A stretch of 64,000 bases of DNA from Cudoniella acicularis (GCA_013054445.1 JAAMPI010000046.1:19210-83209), one strand, 5' to 3'. Positions 10,861 to 23,167 are shown, counted from the stretch's first letter. Made by a program: numbers and translations. The notes: generated by a model from the letters alone, not told the origin.

Positions 10861-11158
10861 TCAATTTGCAATTCCGGTTTCCTCATTGTTTTCTCAATGC
10901 ATGTCTTCTCCAAAAATGTACATACCATCACACGGCTTCACTGATTATTAGCCTTGCACTGTGCACCTAGGACGTTTCCATGTAAGCACCGAAGCAATGT
11001 AGGATTTCCTCCAATGTTCTGCAAGGTAGCAGCGAGGTTCGATGCCATGGATTGTTCGCGGCTTTGCTATGGACTCATCAACAATATCTCATTCAGGGAT
11101 ATATATCACCAGGAAAACCACCCAACCAACCCAAAAAAGCGATCAACTGAATTAGTTA

Positions 11159-11797
11159 TTGGCAGCAATCCGATCCACGATTCAGAATGTCCCCGAAATC
11201 AAACACGACGTCCTCCAAAGGTGGATGGGTCTGCCCTCGAAACGGCAGGTCACTCTCCAAGGAGGAAAACTATGTGAGGAAACAGGGATTTCCATGGGTC
11301 TCTACAAGTACCATCGTGAAGTAAGAAAACCAAGTGTTCTATTCCCCAAAATTTACCTGAATCTCATCTACAGAGAAAATCCACTTGGCCGCCACACCTA
11401 CCAGAGCGAGAATACCCATCTTGTCATCATAGGTCAAATCGAATTTCACTTAGACGACCGCACAGCTCGTCAAAAAGGCCACTTCAAAACCTCGAGCCCA
11501 GCTGACGGACTGGTTACTATACAGCTAGGGGACATATATCGGGCTAGCCTTGTTAATAGGGAAACATGTCGATTCGTTGAAGGATATCGAAAGCTCAGTG
11601 TAACAACCCGTGACCGGTTCCTGGAACGTGGAACTATCGAGTGGCGTGACAGGAAAACTCATGCTGGGCCAGTACAAGATGATGTCGAGGCAGAAGCGGA
11701 AAAGTCACGTTTGTTGCGTAAAGCCAATGCCGGGGCTTGGGTTGTTGACGAGTTGACAAGAATTCTCGACAAAGGCCTTGACGCTTTAGGAGAGTGA
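11159..11797 (+). CDS. uncharacterised ascomycete-type protein, 5' end unresolved
   Basis: The open frame reads as a well-formed globular protein (VPEIKHDVLQRWMGLP, HLVIIGQIEFHLDDRTARQKG, RKANAGAWVVDELTRILD) and stops at 11797. No ATG precedes 11225 in this frame, yet coding-like sequence extends back to 11159, so an upstream exon joined at an acceptor just left of there (ATTAG at 11151-11155) is likely. A possible 60-bp intron lies at the GTGAAG in the YHREVRKPSVL segment (about 11315-11374). Removing it keeps the frame, so its status is undecided. I do not recognise a named domain. The gene is flanked by decayed genes on the left and a MITE fragment on the right. Confidence 0.6.
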   Translation: MAAIRSTIQNVPEIKHDVLQRWMGLPSKRQVTLQGGKLCEETGISMGLYKYHREVRKPSVLFPKIYLNLIYRENPLGRHTYQSENTHLVIIGQIEFHLDDRTARQKGHFKTSSPADGLVTIQLGDIYRASLVNRETCRFVEGYRKLSVTTRDRFLERGTIEWRDRKTHAGPVQDDVEAEAEKSRLLRKANAGAWVVDELTRILDKGLDALGE

Positions 11798-12271
11798 TGG
11801 GAATTCCTGAGATGTAATTTGCCGTTGCCATCCTGCTGGTGGCCATCAACTTCATACGTGCGGCCTTAGTCTCAGAGCAACAACTGGATATGAAGAATAG
11901 ACATTATGTCTTTTGCGGCCTCACTTTTGGTGGGGAATCACTTTTTTCCTCCACCCATTCTCAAATCCAGCATGAGATGATATAGGCTGGATTAGTTGAT
12001 TTCTCTCGAGCAATTTCTCACAGTAGCAAGGATATTTGAAGTTTTTTGCTTTCATTCCGAGATAGTAAAGGATGGATATTTGTGGCCGTGCCTCACGCCT
12101 CGCGTGAAGGGGAAATCCCTTTCTCCATCACTCATGCTCAATTTATCTTGAATTGTTCCTGTTTTTATCGATAACGAGTGTTTCTCATTTCATTCTCTTG
12201 CTTTCTCCTTCCTTAACATGACAATTCATGCTTCGGGCCGCCAAGGTCATTCCATACAATCCCATCCAAAA
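11798..12271. other. intergenic, holds a partial MITE copy
   Basis: Between the convergent gene ends the only structured element is the partial MITE-like copy at about 11973-12060. Confidence 0.4.
11973..12060. mobile_element. MITE-like element, copy B (partial)
   Basis: Shares ATAGGCTGGATTAG and, 30 bases on, TCTCACAGTAGCA plus GATATTTGAAG with the interior of the three full copies. Neither terminal inverted repeat is clear, so this is an old or truncated copy. Confidence 0.5.
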
Positions 12272-13309
12272 TTACAAAATCTGATTGAGAACAGTCAATC
12301 CGACTCCTATGACAGTAACCATCAACAAATCTGGGCGCAGGAAGTTTCCTGCGGATGGAGTTGTTGAGCTCGTCGCTCCACTGACAGTGCTAGTCCCAGT
12401 CGTGGACCCTGCAGCGGACGCTGTGTTCTCTGCGACCTTTATTCCATATCCAGTCGTCGTTATTGTCAAACCACCCGTAGTTGTCGTGAGATATGTAGAA
12501 GTGGCTGTAGTAGACGCCGCTTCAAAAAGTTAGTACCATGCTTTTGCTTAAATGAAGTGGTTGGGGGACCAGGAGGATGAGAGTTCTTCCTGACCACATA
12601 AAATAAGGAGCAGTGAAGAGACAAAGAAATAGGTTGCTTACTGCATCCAGTCCAGCTCGTCCAAGGGGCACCGCTCGTCCAGGGTCCACTCGTCCAGCCA
12701 CTCCACGTCGCCCCCGGGCATGCACTGTTATCCCACCAGCTCGTCCAGGGGCCCGCTGTCCACGGACCCGAAGAACCCCACGGTCCCCAACCACCTCCAA
12801 AGGGACCCCCCATTCCCGGACCCCAACCACCCGGACCCATTCCACTCCATGGACCATCTGTTGGCCAAGGGCCAGTTCCTGTCCAGGTGCTTGCCCAAGG
12901 CGGGCCACCAGACCATGATCTCGCCTTCAAATCTGGATGTGTGGGGCCAGCTTCAGGGGGGGCAGTCATGTGCGCTGGAGTTGGACATAATATAGCAAGC
13001 CTTTTTTCGATGGCTGGGAAATAGTTAGTGATCCTTCCTTTCGTTTGAGGGGATTATCTTGCATTTCTTGTCCGCATCCAAACATTCAGATGAGGCCACG
13101 CAGGAGTTGACTTCGGCAAGCAGGACTTGGCTTCCAACGCAACTCTTTCCATCAAGCTTGCCAAGGCATGTCGACTGCAATTTTATCAGCATAGATTCTC
13201 AATATTTCTGGGGTTTGGCGCCCACAGCACAAGGCGCGTAGTCTTTCATGCAAAGAGAATACGCTGGAGAAGCAGCAGAGACGAGGGCAACGAGTACGAA
13301 GTACTTCAT
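12272..13309 (-). CDS. secreted Gly/Pro/Trp-rich wall protein, CFEM-like N-terminus, probable GPI anchor
   Basis: Four exons (13309-13226, 13174-13084, 13013-12642, 12519-12272) sum to 795 bases, giving 264 residues. The introns are 13175-13225, 13014-13083 (branch ACTAAC, acceptor CCCAG) and 12520-12641. A signal peptide (MKYFVLVALVSAASPAYS) precedes a Cys-containing segment (APCASTCLGKLDGKSC, NSCVASSE) resembling a reduced CFEM-type module. The middle is a low-complexity tract of GPW, GGP and PWTSW motifs, about 75 residues rich in Gly, Pro and Trp. A Thr-rich stalk follows, then a hydrophobic tail (LLMVTVIGVGLTVLNQIL) that fits GPI attachment. The second donor (GTTTGG) is unusual, and a different splice there would keep more cysteines. 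Likely a cell-surface structural or adhesive protein. Confidence 0.7.
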
Positions 13310-14885
13310 GATTATTATTCTCGTATGATGTCAAGTATTGGGTCGAATGCTTGGGACTCAAAGCGAATTTCTTCTCTTCCAAATGCGCAGACTTGTTGGA
13401 TATAATATACTCAGCCCTGCGATCGACCTTTGGAGCTCCGGTTGGACGGACCACCGATGCACCGATCTACCGACTGCACAGCTTAAGCATTTGTTTCATG
13501 TGTAGGTTGACGTATGCATAAAGAAGTTTATCGCTATGTGGTTGCAGTGTTTGGGCGGTTGGTCTGCACTACGGACTAAGCCTCAGGGTTGTCGTCAGCC
13601 TATGACCGAGAATTGCACGCATTAAAACCTTCACATATACCCCTCATTGGCCAGCCTCCACAAAATATCACAGCCTCGCAAGCTCGCAACACTTCTCGAT
13701 GACAAAAAGGCAACGCGGACTCGACTCGTATGACCACGGAAGTCGGCTTCCAACCTTCACTCATCAACCTCTTACCAACCTCGAGACTTACGTTGATACA
13801 AACCTCGCCCCATGCCGTTCTGATATCAAGCCACCTCGTGGGAAGTTACCCTCCTTGGATATAATGTGAGTGCAACCTCTTCTCGGCCGGGGTTTGTGCC
13901 TTGAACATGCCAGTCACACGCACTGTGAGTTGTCACTGCTCTCTCAGAATTTCTCAGTCAGTCTGTATCAGCGCGAGGCTTTGTCCTTCACTAACCCCAC
14001 CATCGCGATCAGACCATAAACACAAGCATGTCGAGATTCCCATTGCCGAAATCTGCATCGTCTCCCGGCTATTTGGGGACTCGCTAATGCACAATTCGGG
14101 GAGCGAAGTACTCCCGCCGTCGCTGAGGTAAATAAACTTGGGGAGTCGATATCCCGATCCGGCTTATGGTGATAAACACCATTATCATGCGTTTTGCAAC
14201 TCGATCAATCAACGACCATGTTTTCCAAAAGATCTCTTGAGCTGATTGTTTGAGATTTAGTGTTTCCAGAACCTCGTGTCTAGATATGCAGGGGGCGGAC
14301 CCCGCGCTCAGCCACTCCCGGTGCCACGTTCGACTGCATTTTAATGCATGCGAATTCAGCTCATGATATCATATCTGATCTTTGGTACTTGAATATGGGC
14401 TGAGTGTCAACTTTTTGACGATGTTTTGTCAACTCGTGGTTGTCACGGTACCGAACAGGACTCAGGGGGTAACAACCAACCTTTCGGCTTTACGCCTTCT
14501 TTAATATTATGCGACAATTATGGATGGGGGTGCGAGAACCAACTTTCCTGCTTTGAACTTTCTGGATTATGATGGGCTAGCTATGAATAGACGTGGTCTG
14601 AGAAGATGCGATTATGCAAGGCCATCAGGAAACCAGCCTTCACAACTCCAGCCTCTCTACTGCGTCAAGCAAACATCGTCTTACGATGTTGTGGACTTAT
14701 CGGTCATTCGTTCAGTACGAAAAAGTCACTGAATACGGGGAAGGCTGAATATCCTAGGAAGTCCGAAGGAAGGTTGGTTCGAAAAGCATCTTAAAGTGCT
14801 CAATTTCCTATCGTCACAATCTACTTGTCGCTCATGATCTTTTAACGTTTCATATTTAATTGTTAGTTTCACATCTCAAGTCAAA
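13310..14885. other. intergenic with one weak gene candidate
   Basis: Contains the weak two-exon candidate at 13699-14131 and otherwise no supported element. The promoter of the multicopper oxidase gene lies in its right part. Confidence 0.4.
13699..14131 (+). CDS. weak candidate small gene
   Basis: ATG at 13699 opens a 55-codon frame ending at a good splice donor (GTGAGT at 13866). Using the acceptor CTCTCTCAG near 13948, the frame continues to TAA at 14129-14131, giving roughly 115 residues. The first part is basic and polar; nothing is recognisable. The splice signals and CT-rich leader are the only support. Confidence 0.22.
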
Positions 14886-16869
14886 ATGCTCAAATCATTG
14901 GCAGCCTCACTTGCTCTGGCGTCAGTCTCTTTTGCAGCAGAAATCGTTTTCGATTGGAGCATTGGCTGGGTATCAGCTGCACCCGACGGTGTTTCGAGGC
15001 AAGTAATTGGCATCAATGGCCAATGGCCTCTTCCACTTATCGAGGGGACTGTTGGAGACACAATCACCATACATGTTACCAACAATCTCGGAACACAAAC
15101 AACTGGACTTCACTTCCATGGACTCAGCCAGTTCGGATCTCAGGTCATGGATGGACCCTCGGGCGTGACACAGTGCCCGATTCCTCCAGGATCTCAGTTC
15201 ACCTACAGTTTTCAGGCATGATTATCCTCATTTCCTGAAGACGAAGCTGACTTTGGTAATAGCTCGATGCACCAGGTTCTTATTGGTATCATTCCCATAA
15301 CGGTGGCCAATACCCAGATGGCTTGAGAGGTATGTTGTTCGAATCATCTCAGATTCACCTATTCCAACTTCTGGAAGCGTTTAAAAAAAATGGATACTGA
15401 CCATTTCAGGGCCACTGATTGTGCACGATCCAGAAGATCCTTACGCAGGCCAATACGATGAGGAAGTGTTACTTACCACTTCCGACTGGTATCACAGCCA
15501 AGTCCCAGATCTCATCACTCAATTGCTCAGCACTTCGAACACCAAATTTCTTCCACCAATTCCAGATGCAATCCTGCTTAACGACACCAATCAAGGAAAG
15601 TTCCACTTTACCCCAGGAAAGACCTACAAAATCAGATTCATCGGCATGGCTGCATTTGCCTCAACCTTCTTCAACCTTCAAGGTCACACCATGACGGTGA
15701 TCGAAGTGGATGGGACCTATGTTGAAAAACAAGAAACCGACTTCATTCGGGTTGCTCCTGCTCAGCGATATACAGTTCTGGTTACCGCTCTACCAACCGC
15801 TGAGAAAAATTACGCTTTTATTGCCGCTCTTGATGTCAACCGGGATTTTGCTCATGATCCAACACCCGTCTTTCCATTGAATATCACCGGGTACATTATC
15901 TACGATGAATCGCAAGCATATCCCCTTCCTTACACAGTGGACCAATTCCTACCTGTTGAAGATCTCAGCTTGGCATCTCTTGAGACCCCAGCACTGCTTC
16001 CCCCACCCACAAGACCCATCCAATTGGATTTCACATTCGGCTTTGATGCTCAGGGAATTCCTCGGTTTGTATTTCCTACCCCACAATTTTAGTACCGTCG
16101 AAGCTAATCTCTTCCCAGGACATTCTTCAATAACATCACCTACGTAGAGCAAAAGGTCCCCTCCCTCTTCACAGCCTTCTCAACCGGCACCGACAACGAC
16201 AACCCCACCATCTACGGAACCGTCAACCCATTCGTCGCTCACCGCGGAGACATCGTCCAAATCGTAATCAACAACGGCGATGCTGGCATCCACCCTTTTC
16301 ACCTCCACGGCCACCAATTCCAAATTGTCGCCAAAGGGGAATCAAACTCCGGTCCATTCAACGGCGACGGCAGCAACTTCCCCGCTAATCCCGTTCGAAG
16401 GGATACCGTGGCCGTAAATGCGAACAGCTATGCCGTTCTAAGATTCAGCGCCGACAATCCGGGTGTCTGGCTTTTCCATTGTCACATCGAATGGCATGTC
16501 ATTATGGGATTGATGGCGACCATTATTGAGATACCCGAGGAACTGCGTGGATTGGCGATCCCGGCTGATCATCAGGCGGTATGTGATGTCCAGAGTATTC
16601 CCACCGCTGGGAACGCGGCTGGAAATACAAACAACTTCTTGGATATGACGGGTGCCAATATTACACCCAAGGTTCCAGATCAGGGGTAAGCTTCCTTCTT
16701 CTCTTGATATTTGAATTTTGCTAACTTCTCTCTTTTCTGCAGCGCAACCTTCCAGTCGGGATGTGCAACAACCAAAACCTGTGAAAAGAGGGCTACCCGC
16801 CGCTCTCAGCGCAACAGGATCTCTCAGCGTGTCCCTGTAGGACATAATGAATATGCAGAAACTTTTTAA
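14886..16869 (+). CDS. Fet3-like multicopper oxidase, secreted
   Basis: Five exons (14886-15215, 15263-15329, 15410-16064, 16119-16685, 16743-16869) give 581 residues. After a signal peptide (residues 1-18) come three cupredoxin domains with all four copper motifs: HFHG (76-79), WYHSH (118-122), HPFHLHGH (409-416) and HCHIEWH (471-477). Sequence around [21 protein letters not shown] and [10 protein letters not shown] is closest to the Fet3 ferroxidase/laccase group of ascomycetes, which oxidise Fe(II) or phenolics with reduction of O2 to water. Unlike Fet3 there is no C-terminal membrane helix. The tail is basic ([11 protein letters not shown]), so the enzyme is probably extracellular. No Ftr1-type permease is next to it. 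The first intron (15216-15262) appears to be GC-AG (GCATGA donor). Ferroxidase versus laccase activity cannot be settled here. Confidence 0.9.
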
Positions 16870-18825
16870 TCGGAGATTTGCACCAAAACATGACCACGGC
16901 GTTTTTACTTATTTTCGACATGACATGACGGCGTTCTTTCATTTGTTTGCATGCTATGGTTGCATCATGCATATTGATATCCCCGGTCATTGGTTGGTTG
17001 GCTTGACAATGCATTTAAGTTGGCGGCTTGATACCATGGGTGTTACTCATAAGGACTCTTCGTCCTTTTTATGTTTGAGAGGTGCATAGGTGTTAATGAT
17101 ACTCTTTTGATTTTAGCTTTGGAAGTTGGCATAATGCATCATGCTTAGTAACGATTTCACGACACGAATGGCGATGATTGATTTTAATAGACTTATAAGT
17201 TAGAATTTAAGAAAACTTGCTTGATACCTTTTTCTGACAGATACGTGACACTTCTAGATATAAACTCACTTCGTGAGTCGCTGTGGCGAAGACTTAAATC
17301 CCCTCAGAACACTGCAAGAACCCAGGATGTTTTGCCCTAGATTCCTTCAAATTCGTCTCAAATGCAATCGTCTTCCTATCAAACTTATTAGACAACCTTT
17401 CATATTTGTAGCTTGCCCAAATGTTGTGATTCTTTCAAGTGTCACGAACGACAACTTTTGCGAACGAAAAGGGGTAAACTCGCTTAACACAGGAGTCACT
17501 TCCCTAAAATATTACAGTGTGCAAGGCCTGTAATTTAGCGCTTACCAGCTGCGAAGTGCCGCAACATTTCCTTTTCACAATAAGTGCCCCCTGGATTCGA
17601 TTATTTTACGATGAAATAAATGCCAATGAAAGAATTGTTTAACGCGCAAATATTTGCTGACATTGTGCGATATTTTAATCGTCTTTGTGAGCGTAAGGTG
17701 TGCGGAGTGGTGCCTGGAGTTTGGTGATTGTTCGCTATGGATTTTACAGTTCGGGGCAGTGGCGCGACCTTCACACAGAACACTTCAAGGATCAAGGAAT
17801 ATGATCAGACAATAAATCATTGAATGCATACAATCTCAGCACGAAGTTATATTTCTGTCTCCTGGCCATCGAATGTCAATTTTAAATTTGTGGTGATTTA
17901 ATTCTTTTGAAATGTTATGTTTTCAGTGATATGCTGAAGCGGAACCCAGATGACGGGGACTGTTCAGGGCCTCGCCTCGTTGCCCTGTAAGTTAGCTCTT
18001 GAAGAGATGCCGCACTCTCTCCCTTTTATTTTCATAACAATTCCGGTTTAAATAACTTATAGGCGAAAAACTGACTACCAGATATCTGCTTTGCGTGCAC
18101 GGTTCCGCATTGGCTTTACAATATAGTTGTATTTTATTTGATGCGCGTCGACTAAATAATCATCGGGCGGACGACCTAGTTTCTGATATCTAACAGCAGT
18201 TAGCCTAAACATCACTACACTCCAAGTAAATGATACCTGGTTAACATTATGTTTACGTAAAGGCCAAAATAACGAACGTCTTCTGCTCCATGTTGTCTCA
18301 GTCATTGACCCAGAACTTGAATTTGTAGTTTTTACACTGTTTTCTGTAGGGTCATAAAGCACTGTGAAAATTCGTTCCGTGGGGATCACCCCGCTAAAAC
18401 TTCAGCACCTGAAGCGCTGTACGTTCTCTAAATGTCGCAATCTTTGCCCAACAATTCATCCTTAGGTATATCACGATAAAGTACATTGTTTATGACGAAT
18501 TTCTCCCACGTTAAAATACCCCTTGCTTGTTACATGAATAGTGCTTGAGTACGTAGTTAATGCGCGGAAAATAATGCTGGCTATGGAATCTTGCAATTTG
18601 CGGTCACATAACTATACACCGGCAACACTTCAAAATAAGTAAATAACCTTGAGTTATGCGCCTCGGGGGGAGAACTTACACTTCACAAAAGAAATCAAAG
18701 TCTGTTTTCTCAACAGCAATAGTATTGAATTTTATGTAATCGCCCTCATCCATTAAATTGCTGTCGAGGGACTTTTAGAGTCTAGCGTATGTTCAAAAAG
18801 CATAATCCTATTATGTTCTACAGAG
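16870..18825. other. gene-poor AT-rich region
   Basis: No coding or repeat unit could be supported. Several short frames occur on both strands with no protein-like content. Confidence 0.5.
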
Positions 18826-19174
18826 ACCACGGGAGGCTGGAGACTCGCTAGAAAAAGTCCTACGCGGGCCGGGAAGGCCGAAGAAGGGACCAAAAAGCGG
18901 TACAAACAGACCAATTCGAGATATGCTTGCGTCCTTTGAGGAGTAGAGGCTGGTAGAGAAACTAGCTCGGTACGATAGGCTGCGAGGGGACTAGCTGGAG
19001 TTACGAGAGAAGGCAGGCACTTAGGTTTTTATCTATTATCCAGTTTCCTAAGGGTATAGAAAGAACTATAGGTTTACTAGCTACCGATGGGCGCTAGCTT
19101 TATCCTATATATAGAGGTTCCGCATGGCCAAAAAAGGCCGCATCGGTGTAAGAATAATAATAATAATAATAATT
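18826..19174 (+). mobile_element. 3' end of a LINE-type retrotransposon
   Basis: The segment has partial RIP character (TA-rich with CTAGCT repeats). It ends with GCATGGCCAAAAAAGGCCGC followed by an (AAT)n run of about eight units near 19150-19174. Short simple-repeat tails of this kind mark the 3' ends of Tad-type non-LTR elements in filamentous fungi. Coding remnants near the left edge include a basic stretch read as RGPGRPKKGPKSG. It is 5'-truncated, as usual for LINE copies, and no target-site duplication was identified. Confidence 0.55.
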
Positions 19175-21363
19175 ATGTTCTCCAATTGTTGCTACATCAT
19201 TTTAATCATTGAACGATTTCTTAAGGCATTCTCAACCGATTTGATAATTCAGTTGTGTAATCAGACTGCTCAGCTTAATTATGAGTTCTTCGACTCTCGC
19301 ATTATAAGATCTTACCTGAATCAACGAACTTCTTCCCTCACCTCTTGAACGCCGAATCCATATCTCTCCCAACAAAGATCATGAAGGTTCCCATCGCACA
19401 CCGCAGAACACAATCGAATACCCCCCTCCCAGAACACCACACATGACCAACCTGATCAGTAAAGCCATCGTAACCAACTCGTGCCTATTCTCCAAACGCT
19501 TAATACTTTCCTTAGCGACAACTGCAGCGATCTGTCTCTCGTCCTCTCCCTACATCTGGTTAGTTCTATCTCCGCAAAGCTCTCAGCCTCGTAGGGCTCG
19601 GTGAAGATAGTAACTGGAAATACAGTGTGTAGTTGCACAGGCGTAGTATGGGGTTAGCAACAGCGTATAAGTTTATCTCCTACCAGCGGCTTTCGGAGAG
19701 GGACCGCAGCGCAGCTCTGATAATTCTATACGAGGAAAGGCCTACGAAGGTACACGGCAAAGATTAATTGGCACGCAGGGAGATGAGATTTGGACGCGTT
19801 GCTGCTAGGTGATGGGTTATCTCCAGCTGAAATGCTAGATTCGGTGTTACTGCCACCTGGTCTAAACCCTGACTTCAGAGCGGCGTGTGCCATAAATACA
19901 CTAGCAAAACAGTTGATATCTATTTGAGCCTGGAACGTCGGGATTGGTGTATCAATAAACACCGTCGGATGGGAGCTGCCTGTGCATTGCCGCACGATGT
20001 TGGGGGGGGACTTCCCAGGTTCCATGAAGTGGACTTAGATATGACACATAGGGACTCAGATGGTGAGGTCCAGTCGGCACTGATTTTGTGAAATCTTTGT
20101 GTTTCGGGGGAAGGTGCAACTTCCTTGGAATATTGTTAATTGGAGAAACCATTAGACAACCATAGCTACGGGAGTGTATGCGATTCCTTCTTGCAGCTTC
20201 CGAGGATCTCGCACTAGGATCACGATATATTGGCGTTCTTCGACACAATGACCCCCATAAAAAATACTTCAATTATGCTGAGCGGCTGCTCGAAAGCGAA
20301 AATTCCCTAGCTGCAGGTGCTGATAGCGAGCGGGCAAATAGATTTCTCCGATGAGCCGGTCTTTGGGGTGGGGAGGCCGGATTGTCAGCGTCCATGTCCA
20401 GCTCGCTTACTACAGTGTATCCTTTAGTACTGGTGGTATGGTATAATCACGCCCCCTAAATGTTACGCACCACTCTGGCCCTTTCGCATTAGCAGTTTAT
20501 ATAAAATTTCTTGTTCGTCTGAAACTAACAAATTCGATAGCCGAAACTTTAATAACAAAATCAGGAGCTTGAAGTTCCTTTTTGTCGGATTTTTGAATAC
20601 TGTGGCATTCTGATATTAGCTTGATTAACACAGTAACACAAGGGCTGAGCACGGGCGGCTAAGCCCCTACCCTGCTATCTTCGTATATGCAGGTTCGATT
20701 CATTAATAATGGATCGATGTATTAATTGGCTATTTGCAGTGGCAGTTGTGCTTTCAGAAGCACCACTCCCAGCCATTCAATCATATACCTAATATAGATA
20801 TGTATCACTCGTCATCCTTCAACGTCTGCCTACACATTCCACAATTCTCGGCCCGATATCTCTCTCCTATGCATCTAATGCTAATCCTCTGCTCAACATT
20901 ATCAGCATCCCCTTACCACCTTTATTGTAACAAAGTCAATCATAGGCTTATAGACCAATTGTTTGTTTCTATACAAGAAGTAGGTGCGATAGGAGATCAT
21001 CGGGAATAGAGTTGAGTGCTGACAGCAAAAATCCTCCGAACGTCTTTTAAATGGGTAGGCACTTCAACAAATCAGAGGTCTACATTACACCACATCCTAG
21101 CCTTCCACTTTAACAAATAGGAAGGCTTCATCATACACCGCCCTCGTTGCGTTGCGGCTGAAAAATGCCTGCAATCGACCATGAATATTACATGCATGAA
21201 ATTCCCCACATAAGGCACAGTTCACACTAGGATGGGAATGGGCGTTCTTGGAGTGCATATATAAAGGGCATTGGTCTCGTTACGGCAACTTGATTCCTAG
21301 AAAAGTTCTGTTTTATATTTGGGCTTCGTTTTATTTGCGGAGTGAGGCTCATCGAGGGGCGTC
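19175..21363. other. gene-poor region upstream of the PTH11-like gene
   Basis: No supported gene. A GC-richer block near 19640-19760 with CTAG-rich text may be more RIP-mutated repeat. A hairpin-like GGGCT...AGCCC and a GGTTCGATTC box lie near 20642-20701. The last 120 bases hold a TATA box for the next gene. Confidence 0.4.
21257..21266 (+). promoter_or_regulatory. TATA box of the PTH11-like gene
   Basis: ATATATAAAG lies about 100 bp before the ATG at 21364 and is the only strong TATA match in that upstream region. Confidence 0.5.
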
Positions 21364-22440
21364 ATGAGCGATTCAGTTAGCACGACTACTGGCGATGGTG
21401 ATACAACAGTTACTAAAGGTATCAAAGTTGCAGTCTCCGCCCTGGCTGTTGTATTTGTGGTCTTGCGCTTCTACACACGTTTCTTCACCAAAGCCGGCCT
21501 TGGATGGGATGACTGGTTCATCCTGATTTCCGTCATCTCTGAAATCTTAACAATTGTATTTGTTCTATTGGGTTCGTTTACTTGGTTTGGTGTTATAATA
21601 AAACCTTCCGTACACAGAAGTGTAAAAACAGGTACTGACGAGCGCCTAGCAAATGCTGTGGACGCTGGCGGTAACTGGGTAAACTCGGATTCGGATCCTG
21701 ACTATCACTATACCCCAGAGAATATTTTTCATCTCAAGCTTTTCTTCGTCGCCTCGATCCTCTACTTCACCATATCTTCTTCAGCCAAGCTATCCATCTT
21801 GATCATGTACAACCGACTCTTTTCTGTCTCCACGACTTTTCGCTACCAAGTTTTCGTCGTCGGTGCGGTTGTTGTCGGTTTTTGGCTATCATGCACGGTC
21901 ACTACATTAACGAAGTGTATACCTATGGAATGGAGTTGGTTGAGCAACCATAACGATGCCAGATACTGTTTGAATTACAATATTTTTTGGATGGCAAGCG
22001 GCGCTGCTGAGGCTTTCGTCGATGTTTTCATCATTGCAATTCCGGTGAGAATAGTGTTGAAATTGCAGATAAAAACGAGGACAAAGGCTTCAGTCGCAGC
22101 TGTCTTTGCCTTAGGCGCTGTGTGAGTGTTGGGTCTTGCAGCCCTTCTTGAGTCGCATTGTTCTGATTTTATCCATAGTGCCGTTATCACGGGGCTTGTG
22201 AAAACCATACTGGGATATATTCCAGGTAGCCGCATTCCTTCCTATTTAAAGACCGAGGTTTGGACGACGGTACATGTAAGCATGTCTATTGTGTGCGCTT
22301 GTCTACCAGTCTGCTGGCCCCTCATGAAGAGTATTTTCAACCCCAAGGTCGACTCCTACCTAGCGATTGAGCTAAATGGACATCGCACGCGGACGCTTGA
22401 TACTGGGGGAGACATCGATCGTCCAATAGCCCTTGTATGA
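21364..22440 (+). CDS. PTH11/SAT4-type rhodopsin-domain membrane protein
   Basis: A multi-pass plasma-membrane protein of the fungal rhodopsin-domain family (PTH11-like receptors and SAT4 relatives). Characteristic signatures are LRFYTRFF...LGWDDWFIL near the N-terminus, DPDYHYTPENIFHLKLFFVASILYF, SSAKLSILIMYNRLFSV, CIPMEWSW, YCLNYNIFWMASGAAEAFVDV, and VPGSR-like IPGSRIPSYLKTEVWTTVH near the end. About seven hydrophobic helices are seen. The intron 22122-22178 is clear. A further 60-bp in-frame intron, 21572-21631, is likely because removing the FTWFGVIIKP insert restores the usual spacing. There is no Cys-rich CFEM domain at the N-terminus. The ligand is unknown. A short Ser/Thr-rich N-terminus precedes the first helix. 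Confidence 0.88.
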
Positions 22441-23125
22441 GTGCCAAGATTCGGATTCAACAAAAGCATCTGCAGGAAGACAACAGGCTCAAACGTGGGG
22501 AGGTGGATGATAAATTGGAAATAGCCCAGCGGTGCCCCTGAAAAGGAAAAGGAAAGGGGTAGGGCAAGAGCAGGTAAACAATCTATATGAAAATCCGACT
22601 TTAGTAGACGAGGAACCAACCGTTAAGCATAGATCGTAATTCGGGAGCCTCTGAAGCTAAGTGGAGGTGAAGCGCATGCCCAACGTTACGAGTGCCAGGG
22701 AAGGGCGAGGTCCAATTTCTAATATATTTGGAGGAAAGTAAAGAGCCAACAGTAGTACAGCGAACTAGACACATTAAGTAGTTTGTCCATTGGGCTCCTT
22801 CTTTCACTCAATAATTAATATAAGTTATATATTTAACAAAAAAGCTATTCGCTTTTGCCCCTGTAGTGTACCATTAATTAGAATTGGACTGGTAACCCGG
22901 CACTCAGAAAACACCTAAACGAGTAAGCATTGAGTATTTTTTGTCTACTAATAAGATTGTTGGAGGTAAGGTGTGTATGCGGAAGAAGAGTCGACTGTTA
23001 GGTCGGGAGAGATTCAAGTATATGGAATAATAATATGATTTTGACTTAAAGACTTATCTATCTACAAAGGGGTGAGCGGACTATATATACTACANGNATA
23101 GTTACTAGAAGCTTCTATAGCTTAN

Positions 23126-23167
23126 AAATCAACGCTTATAAATCAAAGCTTATAAATCAAAGAACAA
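23126..23167. repeat. 14-bp tandem repeat, about 2.7 copies
   Basis: AAATCAACGCTTAT, AAATCAAAGCTTAT and a third, diverged AAATCAAAGAACAA follow one another directly, next to an N base. Confidence 0.6.

Noticed and set aside
12613..12995. Arg/Pro/Thr-rich plus-strand frames and a Gly/Val-rich minus-strand frame
   Set aside because: Shadows of the GPW-repeat exon in other frames.
20642..20701. GGTTCGATTC box and a GGGCT/AGCCC hairpin resembling tRNA or SINE parts
   Set aside because: Only a B-box-like match exists; no A box, acceptor stem or anticodon arm can be folded, so no tRNA or SINE call.
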